Positions 44,239 to 60,935 of a stretch of DNA of 64,000 bases are shown here, piece by piece (position 1 is the stretch's first letter; the number at the start of each line of letters is the position of its first letter). This DNA is from Arthrobacter sp. H16F315. Lineage in GTDB: Bacteria; Actinomycetota; Actinomycetes; Actinomycetales; Micrococcaceae. The notes below the pieces were generated by a model, which searched no databases, was not told the origin of the DNA, and saw only the letters and a list, made by a program, of their open reading frames with translations. The translations under genes were made by a program, and so were the position numbers. The stretch covers positions 1,612,001-1,676,000 of the forward strand of contig NZ_JAMXSS010000002.1 in NCBI RefSeq assembly GCF_024124825.1, given 5' to 3'.

Positions 44239-46071
44239 ATGACCGATCCCCACCACTCGCTTTCGCGCCGGACCATGCTCACTGCAGCCCTGGTGGGCGG
44301 CAGCGCGGCCGCTGCGACCCTGTCCGGCGCCCCGGCCGCCCAGGCCGCCCCCGCAGCGGGCCGGAAGACGTTCAACCTGACGGTGCTTGGCACCACCGAT
44401 CTGCACAACAACGTCTTCAACTGGGATTACTTCAAGAACGTCCCCTATGCGGATACCGCAGGAAACAAGATCGGCATCGCGCAGGCGGCCACCCTGATCA
44501 AGGCGATGCGGGACGAACGGGGAGCGTCGAACACGCTTACCGTCGACGCGGGCGACACCATCCAGGGCACACCCCTGGCCTACTATTTCGCCAAGATCAG
44601 CCCCATCTCGGCGACGGTCACCCATCCCATGGCGTTGGCCATGAACGCGGTGGGTTACGACGCCGTTGGCCTGGGAAACCACGAGTTCAACTACGGCATC
44701 CCGCTGCTGCGGACCTGGGAAAGCCAGCTGAACTTCCCACTGCTTGGCGCCAACGTCCACGACGCCACTACCGGCAAACGCGCCTTTACACCCTACGTAC
44801 TCAAGCGCGTGAAAACGAACAACGGCTGGCTGACCGTGGGCCTGATTGGCTTTGTCACCCCCGGCTGCGCCCTCTGGGACCGCGACAACGTCCAGGGAAA
44901 GCTGGATTTCAACGGCATCGTGGAGGAAGCCAAGACGGTTATCCCGCAGCTCAAGGCAGCCGGAGCCGACGTTGTTATCGTCACCAGCCACTCGGGCGCA
45001 ACCCCGGGGTCGTCCTACGGCGATGCGCTGCCGTTCCCGGAGAACGCCTCCACGCTGCTGGCCGAAGAGGTCCCCGGCATCGACGCTATCCTGGTCGGGC
45101 ACGCGCACCTGGAAATCCCGGAACGTTTTGTCACCAACAAGGCCACCGGCAGGCAGGTACTGCTGACGGAGCCGCTGAAGTGGGGCATGCGCGTGGCTGT
45201 AATGGACTTGGAAGTGGCCAAGGACAAAGGCCGGTGGACGGTCACCGCCGCTCACTCGCACTTGCTGGACGCCAAGACGGTCGATGCCGATCCCGCCGTA
45301 GTGCACGCCGTCCAGGCAGGGCACGAGGCGACTGTCAAGTACGTCAACGAAGTCATCGGCACGTCCACGGCCCCGCTGAACACCGCCACCGCTTGCTGGG
45401 AGGACTCGGCGGCCATCGATGCCATCAACCATGTCCAGGCCAGCACCATCAAGGCCGAACTGGCCGGCGGCCCGTCCGCCGGATTGCCGGTGCTCTCCAT
45501 CGCTGCGGCCTTCTCCCGCTCGGTGGACGTCAAAGCCGGGCCGCTGACCATCCGGGACGTTGCCGGGCTGTACATCTTCGACAACACGCTGCTCTCCGTC
45601 AAGGTCACCGGGGCCCAGGTCCGGGACTACCTGGAGTGGTCCGCGCGGTACTTCAAGCCGGTCTTCAGCAGCCCGGCACGCGCCGCCGACGTTACCAACG
45701 CTGCCACCGCGATGGCGCCGGGCGGGACGCCGGACTACAACTACGACGTTGTCTACGGTCTTGACGCAGCACTGAACTACGAGATCGACCTTGCCAAACC
45801 GGTGGGGGAGCGGATCACCGGTCTGCGCTACGGTGGCGAGGTCCTTCGGCGGGACCAGGAATTCGCGCTGGCCATCAACAACTACCGGCAAAGCGGCGGC
45901 GGAAACTTCCCGGCAGTCATGGCGGCTCCGGTGCTCTCCAACAGCCAGCAGGAGATCCGGCAGCGGATTATCGACTACGTTGTGGATCACGGCACCCTGG
46001 ACGTTTCCGTGTTCAGCCAGGACAACTGGCGGCTGACCGTCAACGGCGCGGCACTCACCGTCACCGCCTAG
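44239..46071 (+). CDS. Exported 5'-nucleotidase/2',3'-cyclic phosphodiesterase
   Basis: The 610-residue enzyme has a Tat signal (SRRTMLTAALVGGSAAAATL, cleavage after AQA) and should act outside the membrane. The metallophosphatase half carries the metal ligands DLHNN, DAGDTIQG, GNHEFNYG, SHSGA and GHAHLE; the C-terminal half is the nucleotidase substrate-binding domain with TIRDVAGLYIFDNTL. It salvages phosphate and nucleosides from extracellular nucleotides. TAGACT lies about 48 bases upstream of the ATG, with a GAGGAG ribosome site. Confidence 0.92.
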   Translation: MTDPHHSLSRRTMLTAALVGGSAAAATLSGAPAAQAAPAAGRKTFNLTVLGTTDLHNNVFNWDYFKNVPYADTAGNKIGIAQAATLIKAMRDERGASNTLTVDAGDTIQGTPLAYYFAKISPISATVTHPMALAMNAVGYDAVGLGNHEFNYGIPLLRTWESQLNFPLLGANVHDATTGKRAFTPYVLKRVKTNNGWLTVGLIGFVTPGCALWDRDNVQGKLDFNGIVEEAKTVIPQLKAAGADVVIVTSHSGATPGSSYGDALPFPENASTLLAEEVPGIDAILVGHAHLEIPERFVTNKATGRQVLLTEPLKWGMRVAVMDLEVAKDKGRWTVTAAHSHLLDAKTVDADPAVVHAVQAGHEATVKYVNEVIGTSTAPLNTATACWEDSAAIDAINHVQASTIKAELAGGPSAGLPVLSIAAAFSRSVDVKAGPLTIRDVAGLYIFDNTLLSVKVTGAQVRDYLEWSARYFKPVFSSPARAADVTNAATAMAPGGTPDYNYDVVYGLDAALNYEIDLAKPVGERITGLRYGGEVLRRDQEFALAINNYRQSGGGNFPAVMAAPVLSNSQQEIRQRIIDYVVDHGTLDVSVFSQDNWRLTVNGAALTVTA

Positions 46072-46074
46072 CCG

Positions 46075-46092
46075 GCCCGGGTTAACCCGGGC
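46075..46092. terminator. Perfect 18-bp palindrome after the 5'-nucleotidase gene
   Basis: GCCCGGGTTAACCCGGGC reads the same on both strands and begins 4 bases after the stop codon, between convergent genes. Termination is likely but no T tract follows. Confidence 0.55.
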
Positions 46093-46134
46093 GATTTAAC
46101 CCGGACAGGCTAGATGCCGCGCCGGCACGTGCCG

Positions 46135-46668
46135 TCACGTGCCGCGCCGCGCCGCGGCATGCTGTCCGTTCGGTTCGGAGATGTCCGCGACCACGGCGTC
46201 GAGGGCGGCGGCCAAGGCATCGGCGTCCACAAACGCGCTGTAGCCATGCTCGCCCGCACCCAGGGCAATCCTGCGCCCGGTGATGCTGCGGTCCACATAG
46301 ACCGGCCATGGCCTGGTACTTCCCAGCGGGGTGATCGTGCCGCGTTCATAGCCGGTGGCGCCCAGGGCGACCTCCGCGGTGGGAAGGGACAGTTTGTTGA
46401 CACCAAGCAGCGCGCGCAGCTTGGGCCAGGAAATCTGCCGGTCGCCCGGGATGAGCGCAAAGAGGAAGCTGCCGTTCTTATGTTTGACCACAAGGGACTT
46501 CACGATATCTGCGGGCTGGATTCCGAGGATCCCGGCGGCCTCCTCGAGGCTTTTCGCGGCTTGGCGTTCCACCAGCCGAACGCTGAGGCCACGGGCGGCG
46601 GCGTCCGCCAGGAACCGTTCCCGGCCGGTGCCGGCACCAGCGTCCGCCGCCGCGCCTGGTTCGGTCAT
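46135..46668 (-). CDS. YbaK/EbsC-type aminoacyl-tRNA deacylase
   Basis: The 177-residue protein belongs to the YbaK/ProX-like superfamily; IVKSLVVKHKNGSFLFALI contains the conserved Lys region and VALGATGYERGTITPLGS the substrate pocket. YbaK hydrolyses Cys-tRNA(Pro) to keep translation accurate. ATG 46668 is chosen; GTG 46683 is an alternative in the same frame. It lies 20 bases downstream of the thiolase gene in the same direction, so the two are probably cotranscribed. Confidence 0.87.
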   Translation of the reverse strand: MTEPGAAADAGAGTGRERFLADAAARGLSVRLVERQAAKSLEEAAGILGIQPADIVKSLVVKHKNGSFLFALIPGDRQISWPKLRALLGVNKLSLPTAEVALGATGYERGTITPLGSTRPWPVYVDRSITGRRIALGAGEHGYSAFVDADALAAALDAVVADISEPNGQHAAARRGT

Positions 46669-46688
46669 GGTGGGCTCATTCACCGAAC

Positions 46689-47888
46689 TCAGTCGCGGAA
46701 CAGCAGGAGCGCTTCGCCCTGGCCTCCGCCGCCGCACAGCGACACGGCAGCCTTGCCGCTGCCTCTCCGCTTCAGCTCGTGCGCCGCATGCAGGGCCAAG
46801 CGGGCGCCGGAGGCGCCGATCGGGTGGCCCAGTGCGATCGCGCCGCCGTGGATGTTGCACTGCGCCAGCGGGTAGCCGAGGTCCTTGAGCGACTGCACGG
46901 CCACCGAACCGAAAGCCTCGTTGATCTCGATGAAGTCCAGGTCCGCGGCAGACCAGCCGGCTTTCTGCAGCGCGCTGGCAATCGCGTTGGCGGGCTGGGA
47001 GTGCAGCGAGTTGTCCGGGCCGGCCACCTGCCCGGGCTTGCCGACGACGGCCAGGTACTCAAGGCCGTTCTCTTCGGCAAACTTCCGTGACGAGAGCACG
47101 AGGGCGGAGGCGCCGTCGGACAGGGGGGAGGAATTGCCCGCCGTGATGGTGCCGTCGGTGACGAACGCCGCCCGCAGGCCCGCCAGCGAGCCGACAGTTG
47201 TGTCCGGCCGGATGCCCTCGTCCGAGGCCAGGACAATCGGCTCGCCCTTGCGCTGCTTGACGCTGATGGGGGCGATTTCGCCGTCGAACACACCGTCCTT
47301 GGCGGCCCGCGCGGCGCGCTGGTGGGACGCTGCCGCCACTTCGTCCTGGGAGCTGCGGTCAATGCCCAGCGAGAGGTTCTTGGTCTCGGTGGACAGACCC
47401 ATGGATTGCCCGTCGAAAGCGTCGGTCAATCCGTCGTGCGCTGCAACATCGAGGGCCTGGATGGAGCCGTAGGTCCAGCCCTGCCGGGAACCGGGGAGGA
47501 TGTGCGGCGCGCGGGACATCGACTCCTGGCCGCCGGCCATAACGACGGCGGCGTCGCCGCTGCGGATCATTCGGGCCGCGTCGATGACGGCAGTGAGCCC
47601 GGACAGGCAGACCTTGTTGATGGTCACGCTGGGAACGTTCCAGCCGATTCCGGCCGCGATGGCGCTCTGCCGTGCAGGGTTCTGGCCCGCGCCGGCCTGC
47701 AGCACCTGGCCCATGATGACAGAGTCCACCTGCTCGGCCTTTACACCGCTGGCGGCCAGGGCCGCCCGGATGGCGTGTGCGCCGAGTTCTACGGCCGTGA
47801 AACTTGCGAGCTGGCCGTTGAGGCGCCCCTGGGGGGTGCGGGCGGCGGCGAGGATGACAACATCATTGTTGTCTGCAGAGTGGCTCAT
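46689..47888 (-). CDS. Acetyl-CoA C-acyltransferase (thiolase)
   Basis: The 399-residue enzyme condenses or cleaves acyl-CoA in fatty-acid or acetoacetyl-CoA metabolism. The nucleophilic cysteine is in INKVCLSGLTAV, the catalytic His in GGAIALGHPIGASGARL and the second Cys in SLCGGGGQG. ATG 47888 follows a GGAAGAGA ribosome site. It is divergent from the rpoB operon. Substrate length cannot be told. Confidence 0.93.
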   Translation of the reverse strand: MSHSADNNDVVILAAARTPQGRLNGQLASFTAVELGAHAIRAALAASGVKAEQVDSVIMGQVLQAGAGQNPARQSAIAAGIGWNVPSVTINKVCLSGLTAVIDAARMIRSGDAAVVMAGGQESMSRAPHILPGSRQGWTYGSIQALDVAAHDGLTDAFDGQSMGLSTETKNLSLGIDRSSQDEVAAASHQRAARAAKDGVFDGEIAPISVKQRKGEPIVLASDEGIRPDTTVGSLAGLRAAFVTDGTITAGNSSPLSDGASALVLSSRKFAEENGLEYLAVVGKPGQVAGPDNSLHSQPANAIASALQKAGWSAADLDFIEINEAFGSVAVQSLKDLGYPLAQCNIHGGAIALGHPIGASGARLALHAAHELKRRGSGKAAVSLCGGGGQGEALLLFRD

Positions 47889-48007
47889 GGTTGTCTCTTC
47901 CAATCGTGAACGTTGTACAGCAAGGCTATCGTGACCCCAGTCACGGGGCCATCCGGCGGCCTGTGGCACAGGGTGTGGACACCCCAGCCGGGAGCCGGGT
48001 CCAGTGC

Positions 48008-48036
48008 TTGCAATCGCGGGCGAAGTGGGGTAGACA
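48008..48036 (+). promoter_or_regulatory. Putative rpoB promoter
   Basis: TTGCAA, 17 bases, then TAGACA. It leaves a leader of about 237 bases before rpoB. The 391-base gap 47889-48279 otherwise holds only leader sequence. Confidence 0.5.
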
Positions 48037-48206
48037 AGTAGGTTGCTTTGCCGTATCGTAGATATTTGCGTCTTCCCTGTTTACCTTCAGCCTTCATATA
48101 GCGGTGGGCTTAGCCTGGCAGCTGCGCCATCATTGTGCCGTCTACAACGTGCACCACCATGGCCAGCGCGGGTCCCGGGTCATATAGCGGAACCGGACTG
48201 GTAGCA

Positions 48207-48225
48207 CTGCGGAGTCACTCCGCAG
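48207..48225 (+). promoter_or_regulatory. Hairpin in the rpoB leader
   Basis: CTGCGGAG/CTCCGCAG with a 3-base loop, 55 bases before the TTG start; possible leader control element or processing site. No T tract follows. Confidence 0.5.
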
Positions 48226-48279
48226 GGTGCATAACGGGGGAGATCTGAAAACGCCTGAAGGTCTGTGGAAGGATCCCTC

Positions 48280-51798
<3,519 letters not shown>

Positions 51799-51899
51799 CA
51801 GGCGTCCGACGGCGGGTGGTCACCATCCGCCGTCGGCACCTCCCTCTTCCCGTAACCCAAGACTTCAGAATTTAGAGAACAAGAGAGAACAGGGACCAT

Positions 51900-55799
<3,900 letters not shown>

Positions 55800-55827
55800 G
55801 CCGCGAGTTCGACGTCGGGCCCCGTCA

Positions 55828-55863
55828 CCGCTCCGCCTAACAGCGGAGCGGAGGCGGGCCTTT
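55828..55863 (+). terminator. Rho-independent terminator after rpoC
   Basis: CCGCTCCGC/GCGGAGCGG stem with a 6-base loop, then a GC-rich tail ending in TTT. Confidence 0.7.
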
Positions 55864-55904
55864 CCGTTGGCTGGGTTCGATTAAGGGCTGGCAGCGGGCC
55901 GTGT

Positions 55905-55910
55905 TAGACT
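55905..55910 (+). promoter_or_regulatory. -10 box of the str operon (rpsL)
   Basis: TAGACT lies about 280 bases before rpsL; no clear -35. The interval 55911-56193 is leader RNA with an AT-rich start; I see no protein gene in it. Confidence 0.5.
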
Positions 55911-56193
55911 TGAAACTAATTGTTATTGTGGCAGTGGATGAGTGCGCCGGTTATAGCTGAAAGGCTGGACCAGGACGACGTTTCCGGTTTGCAGGGTTCT
56001 TGTGCAACGTATGCCACATTTTCGCATGCCTAGGGGCAAAGGTGGACATTAGTCCGCGGATCCCGGCGTGCGGTCCGACTATTAAGGCTTCGCCTCAGCT
56101 GCTCTGGAGAGAACTTCAAAGCTCGAGCGGCGGGGCGCAGCGACAAGAGAGCGGCCGCCAACGGCCGCTCCGGATAAAACGGAGAACACGAGA

Positions 56194-56568
56194 GTGCCTA
56201 CGATTAACCAGCTGGTCCGCAAGGGCCGCACGCCTAAGGTCAAGAAGACCAAGGCCCCCGCGCTTAACGGCAGCCCGATGCGCCGCGGTGTTTGCACCCG
56301 CGTCTACACAACAACCCCGAAGAAGCCGAACTCGGCTCTGCGTAAGGTTGCACGTGTCCGCCTCAACGGTGGCGTTGAAGTTACCGCCTACATCCCCGGC
56401 GTGGGCCACAACCTGCAGGAGCACTCCATTGTGCTCGTCCGTGGTGGTCGCGTTAAGGACCTTCCGGGTGTCCGCTACAAGATCGTCCGTGGTGCCCTCG
56501 ATACCCAGGGTGTCAAGAACCGTAAGCAGGCTCGTAGCCGCTACGGCGCAAAGATGGAGAAGAAGTAA
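56194..56568 (+). CDS. rpsL: 30S ribosomal protein S12
   Basis: The 124-residue protein is part of the decoding centre. [18 protein letters not shown] and [16 protein letters not shown] carry the two lysines whose mutation gives streptomycin resistance; both are present, so a sensitive allele is expected. Start is GTG with a GGAGAA site. It ends 1 base before the rpsG start. Confidence 0.98.
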   Translation: MPTINQLVRKGRTPKVKKTKAPALNGSPMRRGVCTRVYTTTPKKPNSALRKVARVRLNGGVEVTAYIPGVGHNLQEHSIVLVRGGRVKDLPGVRYKIVRGALDTQGVKNRKQARSRYGAKMEKK

Positions 56569-56569
56569 T

Positions 56570-57040
56570 ATGCCTCGCAAGGGTCCGGCCCCCAAGCGGC
56601 CGCTAGTTCTAGATCCCGTTTACGGCTCCCCGCTGGTCACCCAGCTGATCAACAAGGTGCTCGTTGATGGCAAGAAGTCCACCGCAGAGCGTATCGTTTA
56701 CGGTGCACTCGAAGGTGCTCGTGCCAAGTCCGGCGGCGACCCGGTTGCAGCCCTCAAGAAGGCCATGGAGAACGTCAAGCCTTCCCTCGAGGTCCGCTCC
56801 CGCCGCGTCGGTGGCGCTACCTACCAGGTTCCGGTTGAGGTCAAGCCGGGCCGCTCCACCGCCCTCGCCCTGCGCTGGCTGGTTGGGTACTCCAAGGCCC
56901 GCCGCGAGAAGACGATGACCGAGCGCCTCCAGAACGAGATTCTGGATGCCTCCAACGGTCTCGGTGCCGCTGTGAAGCGCCGCGAAGACACCCACAAGAT
57001 GGCCGAGTCCAACAAGGCCTTCGCACACTACCGCTGGTAA
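56570..57040 (+). CDS. rpsG: 30S ribosomal protein S7
   Basis: The 156-residue protein starts [20 protein letters not shown] and contains [20 protein letters not shown] and [16 protein letters not shown] of S7, which nucleates assembly of the 30S head. ATG overlaps the region of the rpsL stop by a single-base gap, so both are coupled. A hairpin follows before fusA. Confidence 0.98.
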   Translation: MPRKGPAPKRPLVLDPVYGSPLVTQLINKVLVDGKKSTAERIVYGALEGARAKSGGDPVAALKKAMENVKPSLEVRSRRVGGATYQVPVEVKPGRSTALALRWLVGYSKARREKTMTERLQNEILDASNGLGAAVKRREDTHKMAESNKAFAHYRW

Positions 57041-57052
57041 TACTTCCCGGAC

Positions 57053-57078
57053 GCCGCCGGCTCAACCGAGCCGGCGGC
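57053..57078 (+). other. Perfect hairpin between rpsG and fusA
   Basis: GCCGCCGGCTC/GAGCCGGCGGC, 11-bp stem with AACC loop, no T tract, 13 bases after the rpsG stop. Likely an RNA processing or pausing site within the operon. Confidence 0.6.
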
Positions 57079-57109
57079 GGACGTGCAGTCCATCCGAAAG
57101 GGAGACACC

Positions 57110-59224
57110 GTGGCACAGGACGTGCTTACTGACCTTAGCAAGGTCCGCAATATCGGCATTATGGCCCACATTGATGCCGGCAAGACCACTACTACCGAGC
57201 GCATCCTGTTCTACACAGGTGTGAACCACAAAATCGGCGAAACGCACGACGGCGCTTCGACGACTGACTGGATGGAACAGGAAAAGGAACGCGGCATTAC
57301 CATCACGTCTGCCGCCGTGACCTGCTTCTGGGAAAACAACCAGATCAACATCATTGACACCCCCGGGCACGTTGACTTCACTGTTGAGGTGGAGCGCTCC
57401 TTGCGCGTCCTCGACGGTGCCGTTGCCGTGTTCGATGGCAAGGAAGGTGTGGAGCCGCAGTCTGAGACTGTCTGGCGCCAGGCGGACAAGTACAACGTCC
57501 CGCGCATCTGCTTCGTCAACAAGATGGACAAGCTCGGTGCTGATTTCTACTTCACCGTAGATACCATCATCAGCCGCCTCGGCGCCAAGCCGCTGGTTAT
57601 GCAGCTGCCGATCGGCGCCGAGAACGACTTCGTCGGCGTCGTCGACCTGCTCTACATGCGCGCACTGGTGTGGCCCGGCGACTCCAAGGGTGACGTCACC
57701 ATGGGTGCCAAGTACGAGATCCGCGAGATCCCGGCGGACCTCCAGGAAAAGGCCGAGGAGTACCGCGCAACGCTCGTTGAGACCGTAGCGGAGTCCTCCG
57801 AAGAGCTGATGGAGAAGTACCTCGAAGGTGAAGAAATCACCACCGATGAACTCAAGGCCGGCATCCGAAAGATGACGATCAACTCCGAGCTGTACCCGGT
57901 CTTCTGCGGCTCCGCGTTCAAGAACCGCGGCGTCCAGCCGATGCTCGATGCCGTGGTGGACTACCTGCCGAACCCGCTCGACGTCCCGCCGATGATCGGT
58001 CACGATCCCCGCGACGAAGAGAAGGAACTGACGCGCAAACCGTCTTCCGAGGAGCCGTTCTCGGCTCTGGCGTTCAAGATCGCCACGCACCCGTTCTTCG
58101 GTCAGCTCACCTTCATTCGCGTGTACTCCGGTCACGTGGAGGCAGGCTCCCAGGTGGTCAACTCCACCAAGGGCAAGAAGGAGCGCATCGGCAAGCTGTT
58201 CCAGATGCACGCCAACAAGGAAATGCCCGTTGAGGGCGCTACCGCCGGCCACATCTACGCAGCGATCGGTCTGAAGGACACCACCACGGGCGACACCCTG
58301 TGTGATTCTTCGAACCAGATCGTCCTGGAGTCCATGAGCTTCCCGGAGCCCGTGATCTCTGTCGCGATCGAGCCGAACACCAAGGGCGACCAGGAGAAGC
58401 TTTCCACGGCCATCCAGAAGCTCTCCGCTGAGGACCCGACCTTCCAGGTCTCCCTCAACGAGGACACGGGCCAGACCATCATCGCCGGCATGGGCGAACT
58501 CCACCTGGATATCCTGGTGGACCGCATGCGCCGCGAATTCAAGGTCGAGGCGAACGTGGGCAAGCCCCAGGTCGCTTACCGCGAAACCATCAAGCGTGCT
58601 GTGGAGCGTCACGACTACACACACAAGAAGCAGACCGGTGGTTCGGGCCAGTTCGCTAAGATCCAGATTGCGATCGAGCCGCTGGACACGTCCGAGGGCG
58701 AGATGTACGAGTTCTCGAACAAGGTCACCGGCGGCCGCATTCCGCGCGAATACATTCCCTCGGTTGACGCTGGCATCCAGTCTGCGCTGAACGACGGCGT
58801 CCTGGCCGGCTACCCGGTTGTCGGCATCAAGGCCACGCTGATTGACGGCGCGTACCACGACGTTGACTCCTCGGAAATGGCGTTCAAGATCGCCGGGCGG
58901 ATGGCTTTCAAGGAAGCTGCACGCAAGGCGAACCCCGTTCTGCTCGAACCGCTGATGGATGTAGAGGTCCGCACCCCTGAGGAATACATGGGTGAAGTTA
59001 TCGGTGACCTCAACTCCCGCCGCGGCCAGATGCAGTCCATGGAAGACGCGCAGGGTGTCAAGGTCATCCGCGCGCACGTCCCGCTGTCCGGCATGTTCGG
59101 CTACATCGGTGACCTGCGCTCGAAGACCCAGGGCCGTGCTGTGTACTCCATGACGTTCAACAGCTACGCCGAGGTCCCGAAGGCAGTCGCCGACGAGATC
59201 ATCCAGAAGAACCGCGGCGAGTAG
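57110..59224 (+). CDS. fusA: Elongation factor G
   Basis: The 704-residue GTPase drives ribosomal translocation. G1 is [16 protein letters not shown], followed by switch regions [15 protein letters not shown] and [19 protein letters not shown] (G4), and domain IV with [19 protein letters not shown] 57110 is chosen because AAGGGAG lies upstream and the extra upstream codons are not conserved. Intergenic hairpin precedes it; tuf follows after 242 bases. Confidence 0.98.
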   Translation: MAQDVLTDLSKVRNIGIMAHIDAGKTTTTERILFYTGVNHKIGETHDGASTTDWMEQEKERGITITSAAVTCFWENNQINIIDTPGHVDFTVEVERSLRVLDGAVAVFDGKEGVEPQSETVWRQADKYNVPRICFVNKMDKLGADFYFTVDTIISRLGAKPLVMQLPIGAENDFVGVVDLLYMRALVWPGDSKGDVTMGAKYEIREIPADLQEKAEEYRATLVETVAESSEELMEKYLEGEEITTDELKAGIRKMTINSELYPVFCGSAFKNRGVQPMLDAVVDYLPNPLDVPPMIGHDPRDEEKELTRKPSSEEPFSALAFKIATHPFFGQLTFIRVYSGHVEAGSQVVNSTKGKKERIGKLFQMHANKEMPVEGATAGHIYAAIGLKDTTTGDTLCDSSNQIVLESMSFPEPVISVAIEPNTKGDQEKLSTAIQKLSAEDPTFQVSLNEDTGQTIIAGMGELHLDILVDRMRREFKVEANVGKPQVAYRETIKRAVERHDYTHKKQTGGSGQFAKIQIAIEPLDTSEGEMYEFSNKVTGGRIPREYIPSVDAGIQSALNDGVLAGYPVVGIKATLIDGAYHDVDSSEMAFKIAGRMAFKEAARKANPVLLEPLMDVEVRTPEEYMGEVIGDLNSRRGQMQSMEDAQGVKVIRAHVPLSGMFGYIGDLRSKTQGRAVYSMTFNSYAEVPKAVADEIIQKNRGE

Positions 59225-59392
59225 CCTCCGAGGCTTCCGCAGCAACAAACTCGGGTGCGTTTCCGGTTCCGGAAATTCACCTGGTGCAGGTGGCCGGCTT
59301 CGGCCCGCCGGACCGGCCACCAGCACCGACAGGCTCAAGGGACTAGTATTAGTTCCTGAATCTGCAATTTCATCAATCCAAAGCCCCCCAAG

Positions 59393-59398
59393 TAGACT
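59393..59398 (+). promoter_or_regulatory. -10 box of tuf
   Basis: TAGACT, with TTCATC 18 bases upstream as a weak -35, 68 bases before the tuf start. This gives tuf an extra promoter besides readthrough from fusA. Confidence 0.5.
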
Positions 59399-59466
59399 TA
59401 CTGAAGTTTCGCCGCGACAAGCGCGGTCGAAGGGTAAGTCATTTGAAAACGTTCTAGGAGGAACCT

Positions 59467-60657
59467 GTGGCAAAGGCAAAGTTCGAGCGGACTAAGCCGC
59501 ACGTTAACATCGGCACCATTGGTCACGTTGACCACGGTAAGACGACGTTGACGGCCGCGATTTCCAAGGTGCTGTACGACAAGTACCCGACTCTCAACGA
59601 GCAGCGCGACTTCGCGTCCATTGACTCTGCTCCCGAAGAGCGTCAGCGCGGCATTACCATCAACATCTCCCACGTTGAGTACCAGACCGAGAAGCGCCAC
59701 TACGCACACGTAGACGCTCCGGGTCACGCTGACTACATCAAGAACATGATCACCGGTGCCGCACAGATGGACGGTGCGATCCTTGTGGTTGCCGCCACTG
59801 ACGGCCCGATGGCTCAGACCCGCGAGCACGTTCTGCTGGCCCGCCAGGTTGGCGTTCCCTACCTGCTGGTCGCGCTGAACAAGTCGGACATGGTCGATGA
59901 CGAAGAGCTCCTCGACCTCGTCGAAATGGAAGTTCGCGAGCTGCTTTCGGCTCAGGGCTTCGATGGCGACAACGCCCCGGTTGTGCGCGTTTCCGGTCTG
60001 AAGGCCCTCGAAGGCGACCCGGTTTGGGTCAAGTCCGTCGAGGACCTTATGGAAGCTGTCGACGAGTCCGTTCCGGACCCCGTCCGTGACCGTGACAAGC
60101 CGTTCCTGATGCCGATCGAAGATGTCTTCACGATCACCGGCCGTGGCACCGTTGTTACGGGCCGCGCCGAGCGTGGAACCCTCGCCATCAACTCCGAGGT
60201 CGAGATCGTCGGCATCCGCCCGGTCCAGAAGACCACGGTGACCGGTATCGAGATGTTCCACAAGCAGCTCGACGAAGCATGGGCCGGCGAGAACTGTGGC
60301 CTCCTGCTTCGCGGTCTGAAGCGTGACGATGTTGAGCGTGGCCAGGTTGTCGTCAAGCCGGGTTCCATCACCCCGCACACCGACTTCGAGGCTAACGTCT
60401 ACATCCTCTCCAAGGACGAAGGCGGGCGTCACAACCCGTTCTACTCCAACTACCGCCCGCAGTTCTACTTCCGCACCACGGACGTAACCGGCGTCATCAC
60501 CCTGCCGGAAGGCACGGAAATGGTTATGCCCGGCGACAACACTGAAATGAGCGTTGCGCTCATCCAGCCCATCGCCATGGAAGACGGCCTCGGCTTCGCT
60601 ATCCGCGAAGGCGGCCGCACCGTTGGTTCGGGACGCGTTACCAAGATCCTCAAGTAA
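59467..60657 (+). CDS. tuf: Elongation factor Tu
   Basis: The 396-residue GTPase delivers aminoacyl-t[17 protein letters not shown] is G1, [20 protein letters not shown] follows, NKSDMVDD is G4 and the C-terminal domains carry [17 protein letters not shown]. Start is GTG after AGGAGGA. It has its own promoter and a very strong terminator. Confidence 0.98.
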   Translation: MAKAKFERTKPHVNIGTIGHVDHGKTTLTAAISKVLYDKYPTLNEQRDFASIDSAPEERQRGITINISHVEYQTEKRHYAHVDAPGHADYIKNMITGAAQMDGAILVVAATDGPMAQTREHVLLARQVGVPYLLVALNKSDMVDDEELLDLVEMEVRELLSAQGFDGDNAPVVRVSGLKALEGDPVWVKSVEDLMEAVDESVPDPVRDRDKPFLMPIEDVFTITGRGTVVTGRAERGTLAINSEVEIVGIRPVQKTTVTGIEMFHKQLDEAWAGENCGLLLRGLKRDDVERGQVVVKPGSITPHTDFEANVYILSKDEGGRHNPFYSNYRPQFYFRTTDVTGVITLPEGTEMVMPGDNTEMSVALIQPIAMEDGLGFAIREGGRTVGSGRVTKILK

Positions 60658-60718
60658 TACTTGCTGATCCGAGTTAGTCGCTGACCGGTCCGGCCGCCTG
60701 ACGGCCGCCGTGAAGCAA

Positions 60719-60756
60719 GGAACAGCCCCGCTGCAGTGCAGCGGGGCTGTTCCTTT
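60719..60756 (+). terminator. Rho-independent terminator after tuf
   Basis: A 17-bp perfect stem starting GGAACAGCCCCGCTGCA with a 1-base apex, followed by TTT, 61 bases after the tuf stop. Confidence 0.95.
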
Positions 60757-60796
60757 AAGGTCCTGCTACCGTTGCAGGTGAAGAGAGGAGTCCGGC

Positions 60797-60922
60797 ATGG
60801 GATGGATCATTTTCCTCGTGGTTGTCCTCGCTGTCGTCGCGGGCGGCTTGTGGGCCAAGAGGTACTTCCGGCACGAAATCGAGCGGGCGAAGCGGATCGA
60901 CCGCGCCAACAAGCGCCAGTAG
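60797..60922 (+). CDS. 41-residue single-helix membrane protein
   Basis: ATG after AGAGGAG encodes one hydrophobic helix (MGWIIFLVVVLAVVAGGLWA) followed by an amphipathic basic tail with RHEIERAKRIDRANKRQ. It is independent of tuf because of the terminator between them. It is convergent with the beta-glucosidase gene, 13 bases away. Function unknown. Confidence 0.68.
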   Translation: MGWIIFLVVVLAVVAGGLWAKRYFRHEIERAKRIDRANKRQ

Positions 60923-60935
60923 CCGCACCGGTGGG

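Noticed and set aside
44188..45990. 600-codon frame antisense to the 5'-nucleotidase
   Set aside because: The sense strand carries a Tat signal and complete metal-binding motifs.
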